A program made the translations under genes and the position numbers. From Aphrocallistes beatrix (lineage: Eukaryota; Porifera; Hexactinellida; Sceptrulophora; Aphrocallistidae), in assembly GCA_963281255.1 (NCBI GenBank), contig OY725496.1, forward strand, positions 1,984,001 through 2,048,000: DNA of 64,000 nt, read 5' to 3'. Positions 22,497 through 33,225 of the stretch are shown here, piece after piece (positions within the stretch are counted from its first letter, which is position 1; every line of letters begins with the position of its first letter). Below the pieces are notes generated by a model that saw only the letters and a list, made by a program, of their open reading frames with translations, made no database searches and was not told where the DNA came from.

Positions 22497-23380
22497 TGGC
22501 TCGTCTGGCACCTGGTTGTAAGTCAAACTATTGTGATAAGATGAATACATACCTGTTTTCTCTTTTCCTACTGACAATGAGACTCGTGAAAAATGGTTCC
22601 GAGCTATACCTCGAGTGAGAGTAGACTACGAGATGAACAAACGATTGAGGGTATGTTAGATAATACACTTTAATCACAATACTCTATAGTCATTTTATTT
22701 CTTTATTTCAAGGTCTGCATACACCATTTCCATGAAGAAGACATCGAAATGACCATTGAATTCTCAGATGCATTGAAGATGATTGAGACGGAAAGGAGGG
22801 TGCAATCCCTAGCATCTTTCCTAACTGTCCTAGTTATCTGACGGACGCTACTGTTAGTTGTCAAAGACTATCTCTAGATGACAAGGAGGAAAGGAGGATA
22901 TAAGAAGCATATCAGAAAAGTCAAAGAAACAGAAGCTACGTTTACTATTTCTACTCTTAATTGTATTAATTCTAAATTGCATCTAGTCGAACTCCCTGTC
23001 GGTGGGTTATTTATGACCAAATTCGGTCATCCTTCTTAAGATACAATATCATAATGAAATTTCTACAATCGAATGTTCAATAATTATTAATGAAAAATTA
23101 TATTACAGGCTTTTTATATGGAAACAAACAAAATTCAACTATCCTGCCACTCACTAACCGATACTATGTCATTGGAAAATATCATTAATGAAGTCGAATT
23201 ATTTGAAATTAATAAAAATGAAGATAATTTCCTCATCCACTCCTTTGATTCAACACGTGAATAATGCCATTCATAATATCACTAATGCTAAGATCAAAAA
23301 TAGTATTGGTTTAGAGAGCGAGTATACTAAAATTCTAGAAGTTGCATCCACATTTAACGATTTAGAGCGTCATCAGTGAT
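22497..23380 (+). pseudogene. THAP-domain / P-element-like transposase, decayed copy with a likely intron
   Basis: From the ATG at 22497 the text follows the THAP plan: A-P-G-C-K-S-N-Y, a frameshift, then V-F-S-F-P-T-D and E-K-W-F-R-A-I-P up to L-R at about 22651. A GTATGT...TTTCAAG segment (22652-22712) looks like a short intron. Coding resumes with V-C-I-H-H-F, the C-x2-H zinc pair, then after another shift I-F-P-N-C-P-S-Y-L. At about 23110-23220, S-L-E-N-I-I-N-E resembles the L-E-S-L-V-N-E segment of the P-like transposase at 28909-30750. The first expected Cys of the zinc site reads Leu (R-L-A-P-G-C). Multiple stops and shifts show it is dead. Terminal repeats of the 28656 element were not found around it. 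Confidence 0.7.
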
Positions 23381-23417
23381 GAAATAGAGATAACACTAAG
23401 CTAAAAATATATAACTA

Positions 23418-23601
23418 CAGTCAGGGTCGCTTACTATGAACCCGCTTAATATGAACATTCGTTTATTATGAACTAACCTCCTGGTCCGAATTTCTTTTTT
23501 TAGATAGGATTTGTATTGAATCAAGTTCGCTTAATATGAAGTATCTCTATTGTGAACAGATTCTTGGCCACCTGGTAGTTCACAATAAGCGACCCTGACT
23601 G
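23418..23601. mobile_element. pogo-type MITE (CAGTCAGGGTCGC family)
   Basis: The termini are CAGTCAGGGTCGCTTACTAT at 23418 and the complement AATAAGCGACCCTGACTG ending 23601, with TA on both sides. It is 184 bp and non-coding. Internal copies of the terminal word (CGCTTAATATGAAC and CGCTTAATATGAAG) repeat the theme. Confidence 0.9.
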
Positions 23602-24470
23602 TATTTTTTCTATGTTCTTTTGTTTTAGGGAGAGAGAGAGAGAGAAAATGAAGAATCTAGTCTAGTTATAAATGAATTGTCACACTTTATCTATTTATTT
23701 ATTTAATCATTTATTTATATCTAGCAGTGTATTGATTGTGATTTTACCATTAAAGTATACTAATATGTTAATTTTAAGTGGGTTGAGTGGTCCGAAATCA
23801 TTAAAATCAATCAAATGCTACATTAGAGTACTTTAGAATAGTAATGAAAGACAATATAACAATACATGATATTTTGAAAGCCCAGGGTAATTGCCATCCA
23901 TGGTCCAGATTTTGAATAGAGTGCCATTGCCTTAGTATATAGAATGCTATGGTTTATCCTAAAATTTTCGAAGCAATAATTGAAGAAATGATTTCGAAAA
24001 ATATCAAATTGTTACTATTGACACGGACACATATAAAAACGGACGTGACACTCTAATATCAAGGTAAAATTATAATAGGCCTAATTCGATCTACCATAAC
24101 TTCTGTTCTACTTGGAAATTTTGCATAGTCTTGGTGTCTAAAAGGAAGGAAATCTTCAAAGAATTATTCTATGCTCTTCAATTTCCTGTTTGAGACCATC
24201 CAACGTCATTTTCGGTTATTTTTGTAAATTTCTCGAAATTTTTAAAAATTTGACGATATACTATATAGTAGATTGTGAACTTGTATATAACATGTTTCTT
24301 GGATGCACAATAGCATATAATCACTTTTCCGGAGGCATAAGCATTGTAATTGTTGAATCCGAGTCGTAAGAATCCTAAAATAATCAAATCATAGACGACT
24401 TAATACAATTGACGGTCGACTCTCCTATTCGGGTCTTTAAAATCGGGTCCATTGTTATTGTTGATATATC

Positions 24471-25476
24471 CATAGCCTACTATAATAAGGCCTCAGAGTA
24501 ACTTGCGAATTTGGCACTAGGGATGCAGTAGAAGATGGTTGAAGAAATACATGAGCTGCCTTAAATCATTAACAAGGCACAATAGAGCTTAGGAATGTAT
24601 TACCAGCATAGATAAATATGATGTCAAAGCACCCATATCCGTTGTTAAAATTAAGATTAGTCATCAAATGATTGCAGAACAGGCTATATTTGGGTCAAAT
24701 TTAGTGATTTTCAGAGGTCGTTTGAGGACACTTCTAAGCATTTTTATTATAAAGTTTTTCGCATAGAACTGAGAAGTGAATGTGTTAATACTAAAAATTT
24801 GGAATTTTTTCATGGAATGTTCTTACATTCCAGTGTTGCTATGGAAACGTGTTTTGGTCAGTTGGAGCTATATCTTGAAATCGAATATCTCGTAAACCCA
24901 ATGGTTTACGAGATATTCGACAAATTACAAAATGTGACCAATATGATAAATTGTCTAATAACTCGTAAATTATTGAATTAAGACATAAAAATTGTATTAT
25001 AGCTAAATAGGAAGTAGCCTATTTGCTATCAAATGGGATTATATTTGAATGTCTAGCTATCGCTGTTTTCAAGATATAGCCCCAACTGACAAAAACACGT
25101 TTCCATAGCAACACTGGAATGTAAGAACATTCCATGAAAAATTTCCTTAAAAAGAAATTTCCTTAGTATTAACACATTCACTTCTCAGTTCTATGCGAAA
25201 AACCTTATAATAAAAACACTTAGAAGTGCCCTTAAACGGCCTCTGAAAATCACTAAATTTGACCCAAATATAACCTGTTGCGCAATCATTTGATGACTAA
25301 TCTAAATTTTTCAACAGATATGGGTACTGTAACACCATATTTATATATGCTGGTAATACATTCCTAAGCTCTAATGTGCTTTGTTAATGATTTAAGGCAA
25401 CTCATGTATTTCTTCACCCATCTTCTACTGCATCTCTGGTTAAGTTACTCTTAGGCCTTATATATAGTAGGCAATG
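24471..25476. mobile_element. P-related palindromic MITE, copy 1
   Basis: It starts CATAGCCTACTATAATAAGG and ends with the complement GTAGGCAATG at 25476. A perfect 7-bp duplication, ATATATC, stands at 24464-24470 and 25477-25483. The two halves are complementary nearly throughout, with the centre near 24980. The terminal ~70 bp match the termini of the P-like element at 28656-31475 (GCCTACT, GCCTCA-AGTA, AGGGATGCAGT). Non-coding. Confidence 0.9.
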
Positions 25477-25624
25477 ATATATCGTATTCCACTCAAGTTA
25501 GACATGGGAAATGTATTATTGTTAAATAGGAAGTAATATTTTTGGAATCCATTGGTCTTGTTGGCTGACCTCAACTGTTGAATCTGAGTTATGTGGTTTT
25601 CACACCTGTTTTTCAAAGATTTAA

Positions 25625-25739
25625 CCTGCGGTTGGCTTGGGGTTTTTTCTATTTATAGTCAGATCCCAAACTTGTATGGCTTCCCCGCCCAAAATGGCTT
25701 AAAACGGAAATGACGCTACAAAACACTGCCAAACGCGGG
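25625..25739. mobile_element. Short TTAA-flanked MITE (CCTGCGGTTGGC family), copy 1
   Basis: The termini are CCTGCGGTTGGC and GCCAAACGCGGG, with TTAA on both sides (25621-25624, 25740-25743). It is 115 bp. The TTAA target and CC start suit piggyBac-type elements. The second copy is at 54741-54856. Confidence 0.85.
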
Positions 25740-25744
25740 TTAAG

Positions 25745-26365
25745 ATACATTTTGGCGATATTCTGACTTGTTTTAAGCACATTTTAAAGCTTTATTAATG
25801 TATGATTTTAAAGCATGATCTAGGTGGGGACAGGTTGATTCGAAAGAATTGATCTTTTCTAAAGGAATGTGGTTACATTCCATTGTTGTTATGGAAACGC
25901 ATTGTGAACATTTGAGCCTATATCTTGAAACTGTTTTAGCTATACATTCAAATTTGACTGTATTCGATAGATAATAGGCTACTTTCAATTAACTCCCTAT
26001 AGATTTTGTTGTATCAAATCTTTCGAGATATGGTACAATATATTTTATGAATCATATTTGATAAATTGCACCATATCTCGAAAACCTTAAGATTTAATAT
26101 AACAAAATATATTAAGAGCAAATAGAAAGTAGTCTATCATCTATCAAATACATTCATTCGAATGTCTAACTATAAAAATTTTCAAGATATAGGCTCAAGT
26201 GGTCAAAATGCGTTTCCATATCAACGATGTAATGTAACAACATTCCTTTAGAAATGTCAATTTTTTAGAATCAACCCGTTCCCACCTTGATTATGTTATA
26301 AAAACATACATTAATAACGCTTTATAATGTGCTTACAACAGGTCAGAATATCGCCAAAATGTTTT
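25745..26365. repeat. Palindrome related to the P-type MITE interior
   Basis: Arms such as TTTGGCGATATTCTGAC (25751) and GTCAGAATATCGCCAAAA (26342) pair, with the centre near 26060. The motif TACATTCCATTGTTGTTATGG is shared with the interiors of the MITEs at 24471 and 60325, so this is probably an old relative whose termini are lost or replaced. Confidence 0.7.
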
Positions 26366-26589
26366 TTCAATTTTTGAAAATCAAAAATAACCCAAAACGA
26401 CGTTGAATGGTCTCAAACTGGAAATTGAAGAGCATAGAATAATTTTTTGACCAAGACTATGCAGAAATCCCAAGTAGAACAGAAGTTATGCTAGATCGAA
26501 TTAGGTCTTTAGAACTTTACCGTTATATGAGAGTGTCACGTCCGTTTATATAAGTGTCCGTGCTATTGATAAATTAATTAAGCAACCTC

Positions 26590-27860
26590 GGTTTTGTTAA
26601 AATATTTTTCTAAATTCTAACTGGTATATACTGTTGAATTTGATATTTGCATAACTAGTAGATAAGTCATACTAAGAAAATATAAAGAGGTGTAATGAAA
26701 GGGAGGCTTCATTAGATTAGATCAAGTAGATGTCGCCAGGATTGTCTAACTTGAATGATTCATATTCTGAGTTAATTAGGCTAATGACTGGTTGGATATG
26801 CATTACCTCTTCTCTCTACAAACCATATGATAATTAAAATTCAAACTTGTAACTACAAATGTCTTATACGTAGTTTCAAATACATATTACACATATGTTG
26901 GTTTGACAAACCATATCGAAAGGAGCAACCCTTTGAGAACAGAGAATAGGATGTAACTGTAGGACACGTTTGTTTCTTCATGGTGTTGTGAAGAATTTCA
27001 TGTAAGAGCGAAATGAACAGGTTTTCCTATAATTTTCTGATAACATCTTCCTTTAAGTAGAATATAAGTGTGGATTATAAATTAATAAACGAATGCATTA
27101 TGTTAACAGAATCCTATGAATTAGTAATCATGTAGGCGTATTCAAAACTTACTTTCAGAAAGTTCAATTCATCCAACATTGATTCTCGCGAAATTCCATA
27201 TATGAACTGTTCAGAATCTTCAATTGCAATCATAATCTAAATTGTAATTAATTAATTCCAATCCAATTCAATTCAATATTTAAAATATTTAATAAGAATT
27301 ACCTTTGATCTCTTAGAATTACTAAGGGATTGTAAATCTATGTTCTCCCTTTTGCCAGTTTTGAAATGTTTAGATGGGATTAGGTGTGACTACAAGGATA
27401 GAATTAAGATATTTATTACTGTAAATATGTAAGATATTTGAGATTGTTCAATATAATACCTGTTCTTGTTTCCGTTGTACATACTTTTTGGCAAGATGAA
27501 TAGGATACGAAATATCACCCAATGTTGTTTTATTCCTTTAAATTTGTAAATGACTGTTTGGGCCAAGGTATTTGGATTGCATTTTATTTAGTGTTCTGAA
27601 GTTTTTTGTCTTTTTTTATGTTCCGCACTAAAAACATGTCTCCTTCTTGAAATTCCGATCTAAATAACCAAAGTTCGAACAAATAAATTAATATAGAACT
27701 CAACTGTCTCATAAATAGATTTATAATTTATTGTTTCTAAATTGGTTTATCATAAGATCAAATGATAGTTATAAAAAAGACTAATATTATACAAAAACAT
27801 AATAGATATAGCATTACCTACCTGTTTCTCTTCACTTTCTTATAATAAATACTTTTTTGT
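26590..27860. other. No gene recognised
   Basis: AT-rich, apparently lower-copy sequence. No long frame, no tRNA-like fold recognised, no clear repeat terminus. Confidence 0.45.
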
Positions 27861-27868
27861 CTGGTTTG

Positions 27869-28162
27869 TTAAACTTCGATGTTCAATCGAGCCTCTGATT
27901 CATTCTGTTGTCGAATAAAATGCATCTCGTCGCCAATGTCATCTATATTTCCCTCATCATTGGCAAACGGATCATTGGTAGAATCGCTATAGATTGAATC
28001 ATCATCTGCAGATTGGTTATCGTCTGGGTAGGTGCTGTAGTTTTTACTCAATTTGAGTAAGGAATGGAATTGCACCTTCGGCCAAACATCATTTCGAAAG
28101 CTGAGTATTTCGCTGCTCTCATTATTTTTGTATTAGCAGCGATTTCTGCGAAAGGTGTTTAA
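27869..28162 (-). pseudogene. Ty3/gypsy-like integrase, C-terminal fragment
   Basis: On the minus strand from 28162, a frame reads E-I-A-A-N-T then Y-S-A-F-E-M-M-F-G-R-R. This matches the segment after the catalytic core in retroelement integrases (A-x-N-T...S-P-F-E-L-x-F-G-R). A frame change follows into an acidic 68-residue tail rich in D, S and N (28075-27869), ending at a stop. The upstream part of the same gene lies across the X2 insertion at 32190-33026. Classification as Ty3/gypsy rather than another integrase class rests on motif style only. Confidence 0.6.
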
Positions 28163-28908
28163 GGTTGGCCTTCCCTATAATAGCTAACTTTTGACTTTTT
28201 CAACCGATTCATTTAATTTTTTCAGTGCAGATTTGAATCGCAGAGTTATCTGCAAAACTGCATTAATAATTAAGATATTGCAGCATAAAAAATTTTTTTT
28301 AAAAATTGGGTGATTTACAAGAAAGAAATCGGACACAATATGCTTACAATCCTTTAGAAACTTTTCAAATTGATTCATAAATCGATGATCTAACTAATGA
28401 ACAGACAGATTTTTGAAATTTTGAAAATTGTTAAAAATTCAGACCAAAACACCCGAGGAATTATATTTTTAGTAATTTTTACACTATTTTTTTCATAATT
28501 CTCTTTTTATTTGTATTATCAAAAATCTGTCTGTTCATTATGTTCTACTCTTCGAGATCTATTAAAAACCGTTGAGCTTTCGCCCCTATGTTGAATTTAC
28601 AAAAAGTTGTCACCTTTATAATTGCTGTAAAAAAGTATCAGAAAATAGGTTTTAGCATGGCCTACTTAACTCAGGCCTCACAGTAGAATGGAAATATTGT
28701 ACCAGGGATGCAGTCGAAGCCGGTAATTGTTAATTAACCACAATATTTTATTCATGTTTATCTATTCACAATTACCCATAACATTTTCATACAATCATGT
28801 TCGTATATACTTTAATTTATAAAAATAGCATTCATATATAATTTAATCATAATAATAAATATTTACATACATTTTTTCTTTTGCACTAGCTACGTACTTA
28901 CATTTGAA

Positions 28909-30750
28909 ATGCCGACCAGTTGCTCGGCACCTGGCTGCAAGTGTAACTACAAGTCTGAAGATCGTGTCTCTTTTCAAGATGCCGCAGAAACCAGATCAAC
29001 TTAGACACGCTTGGGTTCGGGCACTCCGCAGAGATGATCTAGACGAGTTAAAGGCTGTTTACGTCTGCGTGAAGCACTTTACGACTGAAGATATCGAGTA
29101 CACGCACATGGTTCCCAACGGAGAAAGTACTTTTCGCGAAATCCCTAGAGTGAACCCAAAGCTGAAGGATGATGCTGTACCAGTCTTTCTACCAAGATGT
29201 CCCTCATACTACTCCCAATCTGCAGCTAAGCGAAGTCGTCGGTCTCTCGACTCAAAAGATGACGAGTTCCTCAATCAAGCTTTGACACTTAGCCTGAGAT
29301 CTGATGCAGAAGAAAAAGAGAGATTCAAGGTTAGCTGCTTCCAGGAAATGCAAGGTAAGTTATCACTTATCTCTTTACCTAAAACCTGGTCATTATGGAA
29401 CCCAGATGAACATAGCTTGATTTTTATGCGTCCTAGTTTAGAGAATTCTAGTATACTGGTTGATGTTTATTTGGTAGTAACGTTCGATCTTTCTATCAAG
29501 GCCTTTTGTAAAAATGAGATTTTTCCACATTCGCTCAGTTGCCTAAGTGATATTCGACAACTTGAATCACTTGTGAATGAAATTTCTAGTGCGCCTTATC
29601 GATGTGAGCCATCTAAGAATTCTGAATCTACTACTTCCCATATATCATCAGGGAATATCCATAACCAACAAGCCATTGATATTATGCATACCAGTTCGGA
29701 TGTGGAAACATCTGAGCATCCAGAAATTTGTCGACTCCAATTCATTCAATGCCAATTAGAAAACAGTCTTGTTCCCAAAAATAGACGTAGATACAACATA
29801 CTCACACAAATATTATCTCTTAAAACACATCTGATCTCGCCAGCTTGTTATAAGTACAGTACACCCTCGCTAATCCGAACAGCGAGGGTTCGGATTAGTG
29901 AGGTTCGGATTAGTGAGGGTTCCGATTAGTGAGGGTTCCGATTAGTGAGGGTTCCGATTAGTGAGGTTCCGATTAGCGAGGGTTCCGATTAGCGAGGGTT
30001 CCGATTATCAGGGTTCCGATTAGTGAGGGTTCCGATTAGTGAGGGTTCCGATTAACCTAACTATTCTCCACGAAATAAGGGAACTGGCAGCGAAAAAGAG
30101 GATAAGCATTATAAAGCAAATGAATTTGAATGACTTTTTCTAGTCTTAATGCACTACATTATGTATAGCAATATGTATGAAACAATATAACCGTATATCT
30201 CAATATTCTGGGTTATAAAAATAGGTACTTCACTATCGGAATGATTTTTTCTCTCCTTGGTACAGGGCTGTTCGGATTAGCGAGGGTGTACTGTATCTCC
30301 AGCACATGCCTTGCCTATCACTTCTTCACTTCAATACTTTAGAAAAATTGTACTCTTCATTTGGGCTCGAAAATGAATTCTTTCCATTCCTGAGGCAAGC
30401 AACGTGTTCTTTTTCGAATGAACAAAAACATGTCATCCTTCAAATGGATGAAATTCACGTAAAACCCGGTACGTATATCATACAAGGGAGGCAAAATTAT
30501 AGGAGCCAATATATGTCCAGATAATCCTACGAAAACTGTATTTGCTATCATGGTCTCTAGCCTTCAGAAAAAATGGTCCTGCATTGTTCGTCTGTTACCA
30601 TGAAGGGCCAGCGAGGAAAATTCTAGTCGAACTTGCTTTAAACTTAATAGTACGGGTGTAGATAGCAATTATTGTGATTTCTGGGAAAATACATGTCCTT
30701 CCTGCAATATTCCTCGTTTTTCTATTCTAGGTTGTTTTTCTATTCTAGGT
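28909..30750 (+). pseudogene. P-element-like THAP transposase, interrupted
   Basis: The ATG at 28909 gives M-P-T-S-C-S-A-P-G-C-K-C-N-Y, the first zinc pair of a THAP (C2CH) finger. Near 28970 the frame shifts, as if two bases of a CT run were lost, and then continues open to 29900. W-V-R-A-L-R and V-C-V-K-H-F (second zinc pair) precede A-V-P-V-F-L-P, the AVPTIF-type box. The P-type domain follows: W-S-L-W-N-P-D near 29390, L-E-S-L-V-N-E near 29565, and S-P-A-C-Y-K-Y at the MITE insertion site. Removing the MITE at 29857-30293 joins the frame exactly, into L-Q-H-M-P-C-L-S and then V-I-L-Q-M-D-E-I-H, where the first catalytic Asp is expected. A shift near 30475, a stop near 30598 and loss of similarity after F-W near 30690 inactivate it. 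The second catalytic Asp region is not identifiable. A GTAAGT at 29354 is read through in frame. Confidence 0.85.
29857..30293. mobile_element. pogo-type MITE with amplified terminal word, inside the P transposase
   Basis: The termini are CAGTACACCCTCGCTAATCC at 29857 and the complement GATTAGCGAGGGTGTACTG ending at 30293, with TA at 29855-29856 and 30294-30295. Between about 29885 and 30052 are roughly ten tandem copies of a 16-17-bp word, GAGGGTTCCGATTAGT, derived from the terminus. A related copy lies at 41001-41304. Confidence 0.92.
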
Positions 30751-30762
30751 TGTTTTTCTATT

Positions 30763-30931
30763 CCAGGGTCGGCGCCACCAGTCCGGTTGGTCCGGTTTTA
30801 ACCGGACCACTTTTAGACAAGTTTAATACAATTACTATGTAAAATAGTCCAGTTCGTGTGGTTTAACCGGACCACTTTTCAATAGTTGTATCTTTTAACC
30901 GGACCGCTCTAAAATCCATGGCACCGGCTAT
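30763..30931. mobile_element. Short hAT-like MITE with CCGGACC repeats
   Basis: It starts CAGGGTCGGCGCCACC and ends in the rough complement CATGGCACCGGC. The arms contain GGTCCGG and CCGGACC words like the termini of the hAT copies at 756 and 49171. Just before it lies a triplicated 19-mer, TTTTTCTATTCTAGGTTGT. The target duplication is unclear. Confidence 0.5.
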
Positions 30932-32189
30932 GTATTCTAGATAGCTAATAAAGTAAAAAATTATAATTCCATGGTAGTATGTAGAGGAATTGAAAAACGT
31001 AAACTGAAAAAATTTAACTCTTAATTAATATCCTTATATTTTAATATAGTACTTTATTTAGTTCAGCTGTAAGCGCGGCCAACCTTTCTCACATGCCAGT
31101 AACTCAACCCTCAATATGTTAATCGGAGACAACAACACCGCTAAAATGATCGAAAGAAAGTTTATGTATTGTAAAACTGTTTTAATACATTATTAATTGT
31201 GATTGTAATAGTATTGTCTTGTTTATTTCAATTATTTAAATGAAATATATGATATTATCACTTCAATACTCAATATAGTATAGATGATGGGGGCATTTAA
31301 AATAGAAATTAATGAGGGTTAGATCGAATGTGAACGCTCAAGGCTATCACTCAAATCATTATGCACTAAAATTACCACGAAATATTGAAAAGTTGGTATT
31401 TCATTGCTCGGCTTCGAACGCATCCCTGGTCCAAATTTCACATTCTACTGTGAGGCCTGAGTTAAGTAGGCCATGGTTTTAGAAATTATTTATATATGTA
31501 CCTCAATTTCCATTAGTTTTAACTGCTTGTGAATATTAAATAACATGCAAATATCCTTATTCGACAACTTATAGCAGTACTTAAATTCAAAATATGGTAT
31601 ATCAAATTTTTCTCGATCAAAAGTGTAAAAACTGGTCATTGCTGACTGGACACCCAAAAATAACCACATTCGATAGTGTCCGCCGGAATCCGAGATCAAT
31701 AACTTATTTGAATCATGTCAGATCATCATTTTATTACTAAATTCATGCTCAGCACTAAATTTCCAGCAATTTGATATATATATTAACCATATTTGGATAA
31801 TCTTTTGGATGTCTGTGCATAGCAATGGCCAGGAATTTTTCACATTCCTGACCGTTGCTAGGAATCCGCAGCCAAAGAATTTCTTCAAATATGTCCAATA
31901 TATATATCAAATTGCTGGGAATTTAGTGCTGAGCACGAATTTAGCATTAAAATGATGATCTGACATGGCACAAAGAAGTTATGGATTTGAGACTTTCCGT
32001 TTCAAAATTGTGTTCTTTTTTTGGCGACACCAGGTGGTACAATTGGCTCTAAGTGGCGAAATATTAGCATTGAAATTCTAAAAATCAAAATTAATGTTTA
32101 GAACCCCTTTAGTGATCCTAAAATGATTAAAAAGGACTTTTGGCAAATTTTAATAAAAAACAAAATGCCCATAGGAAAGGTCAACATTA

Positions 32190-33026
32190 ATGACCCAAGA
32201 TCCATCAGAAGTTTTCCGCAGCTTCTAAATTTTCCTTTGAAATGAAAATCGCTTAACTGACTGTAATATATCTACCTACACTAGAATAATTACAAATATA
32301 GTTCAAACTCTTCAAATTTGGTCAGGTGCCTCAACAAGACCATTGCTTTGGGGATAACATGCAGTGGTACGTCTGTCATCAACCCCTAGCTGTTTATGTA
32401 GATGTTTGAACTCCTGTTGAAATATAGTATTAATTGATTACGTAACTATTTTTGAAGAAAATAGCATTGGCATAATTAATACAATTTCTGATTATATATA
32501 GTGGAAATTCGATAATCGGGGCGCCTGTCACATACCATAAAGTATGTAGACTAATTAATATACTTGAATTTAACTAAATAATAATATTTAACATTTTAAA
32601 AGAATATTTTTCTTCCTCCCCAATAATTTTGCATTGCTTTAAAAATTAGGAATTTTAGAAAGTGGTGACTTAGAATGATCGAACTATAACATCACAATTC
32701 TAATATGGCTATGGTTTTAGTCACACACTTACAGAATGTCTAATTTGGTGGTATTATTACTTCAAGAAATCTTTAATTAAAACCTAAGACTACCGAAATG
32801 TAACACAGTAGTGCAACTTTATGATTTCTTTCCCATTGAAAATTGCTGGAGACATCCGCGATATCGCGACTTTTCGATAATCTAGGGTTAATGGAAACAA
32901 TCCTTCCACCTGAAATCGTGAGTCTTTCCTCCTGAAGTTAGCTCGTCCATATCTATGCTGGATCTCAGGTGGATAGGTTCCAGTCAAGTGGTACTGGCAC
33001 AAGTTATTATAGTCAATATCTTCCAT
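32190..33026 (-). pseudogene. Ty3/gypsy-like integrase, N-terminal and core fragment
   Basis: From 33026 downward a 78-residue frame begins near Y-H-L-T-G-T-Y-P-P and continues N-F-R-R-K-D-S-R-F, resembling the region before the zinc-binding part of retroelement integrases. Further on (about 32395-32325), a frame reads Q-L-G-V-D-D-R-R-T, then T-A-C-Y-P-Q-S-N-G-L-V-E. That is the signature around the third catalytic acidic residue (Glu) of integrase cores. Stops and shifts lie between and after these. The gene then runs into X2 at its TTAA and resumes at 28162. No reverse transcriptase or long terminal repeats were found. Confidence 0.65.
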
Positions 33027-33065
33027 CTGTTTTTGCTTTGTTAAGTTTCCCTACTTATACGATCT

Positions 33066-33225
33066 ACGACTCTGGCTGCATACCCACTAGCCTGCCCAGG
33101 CCTACTCACTAGCCTCCCAAGCTTACCCACTAGCCTCCCGGGGCCTACCTACTAGCCTCCCGGGGCCTACCTACTAGCCTCCCGGGGCCTACCTACTAGC
33201 CTCCCCAAGGCTACCCATCAGATAC
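33066..33225. repeat. Minisatellite, about 24-bp unit
   Basis: About six units based on CTACCTACTAGCCTCCCGGGGC, the last three nearly identical. It is strikingly GC-rich against the AT-rich surroundings. Frames across it are proline-rich but contain stops. Confidence 0.85.

Larger units (their letters stand above)
24012..26585. repeat. Large inverted repeat enclosing nested palindromes
   Basis: The left arm (about 24015-24230) and right arm (about 26380-26585) are complementary: ACGGACGTGACACTC against GAGTGTCACGTCCGT, and CTTCAATTTCCTGTTTGAGACC against its complement. The central palindrome at 25745-26365 belongs to it. The P-related MITE and the TTAA MITE below interrupt the left arm. No gene is recognised; a minus-strand frame at 24178-24387 lies in the arm. 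Confidence 0.75.
28656..31475 (+). mobile_element. P-superfamily transposon with terminal inverted repeats
   Basis: The element is 2820 bp. The left end CATGGCCTACTTAACTCAGG and the right end are complementary over about 70 bp, with internal mismatches. The 7-bp duplication GTTTTAG is exact at 28649-28655 and 31476-31482. The empty site is visible in the other X2 copy near 8430-8462, which reads AGAAAATAGGATTTAA once on the opposite strand. It contains a THAP-domain P-type transposase gene on the plus strand, broken by a MITE and frameshifts, and a hAT-like MITE near 30763. Drosophila P makes 8-bp duplications; 7 bp is seen consistently here. Confidence 0.9.
28163..32186. mobile_element. Foldback element X2, split by a P-like element
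   Basis: It begins GGTTGGCCTTCCCTAT at 28163 and ends ATAGGAAAGGTCAACA at 32186, with TTAA duplicated at 28159-28162 and 32187-32190. Removing the P-like insertion and one 7-bp duplication leaves 1197 bp, matching the intact X2 at 7726-8926 (1201 bp). It has itself landed inside the integrase remnant. Confidence 0.85.

Noticed and set aside
29354..29856. Possible intron in the P-like transposase starting at GTAAGT (29354)
   Set aside because: The frame stays open through it and carries P-type motifs (W-S-L-W-N-P-D; L-E-S-L-V-N-E), so it is read as coding.
29886..30053. Possible CRISPR-like array of regular short repeats
   Set aside because: There are no spacers; units are directly tandem, derived from the MITE terminus, and the DNA is eukaryotic.
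33066..33225. Proline-rich coding exon
   Set aside because: It is a 24-bp minisatellite with stops in the frames checked.
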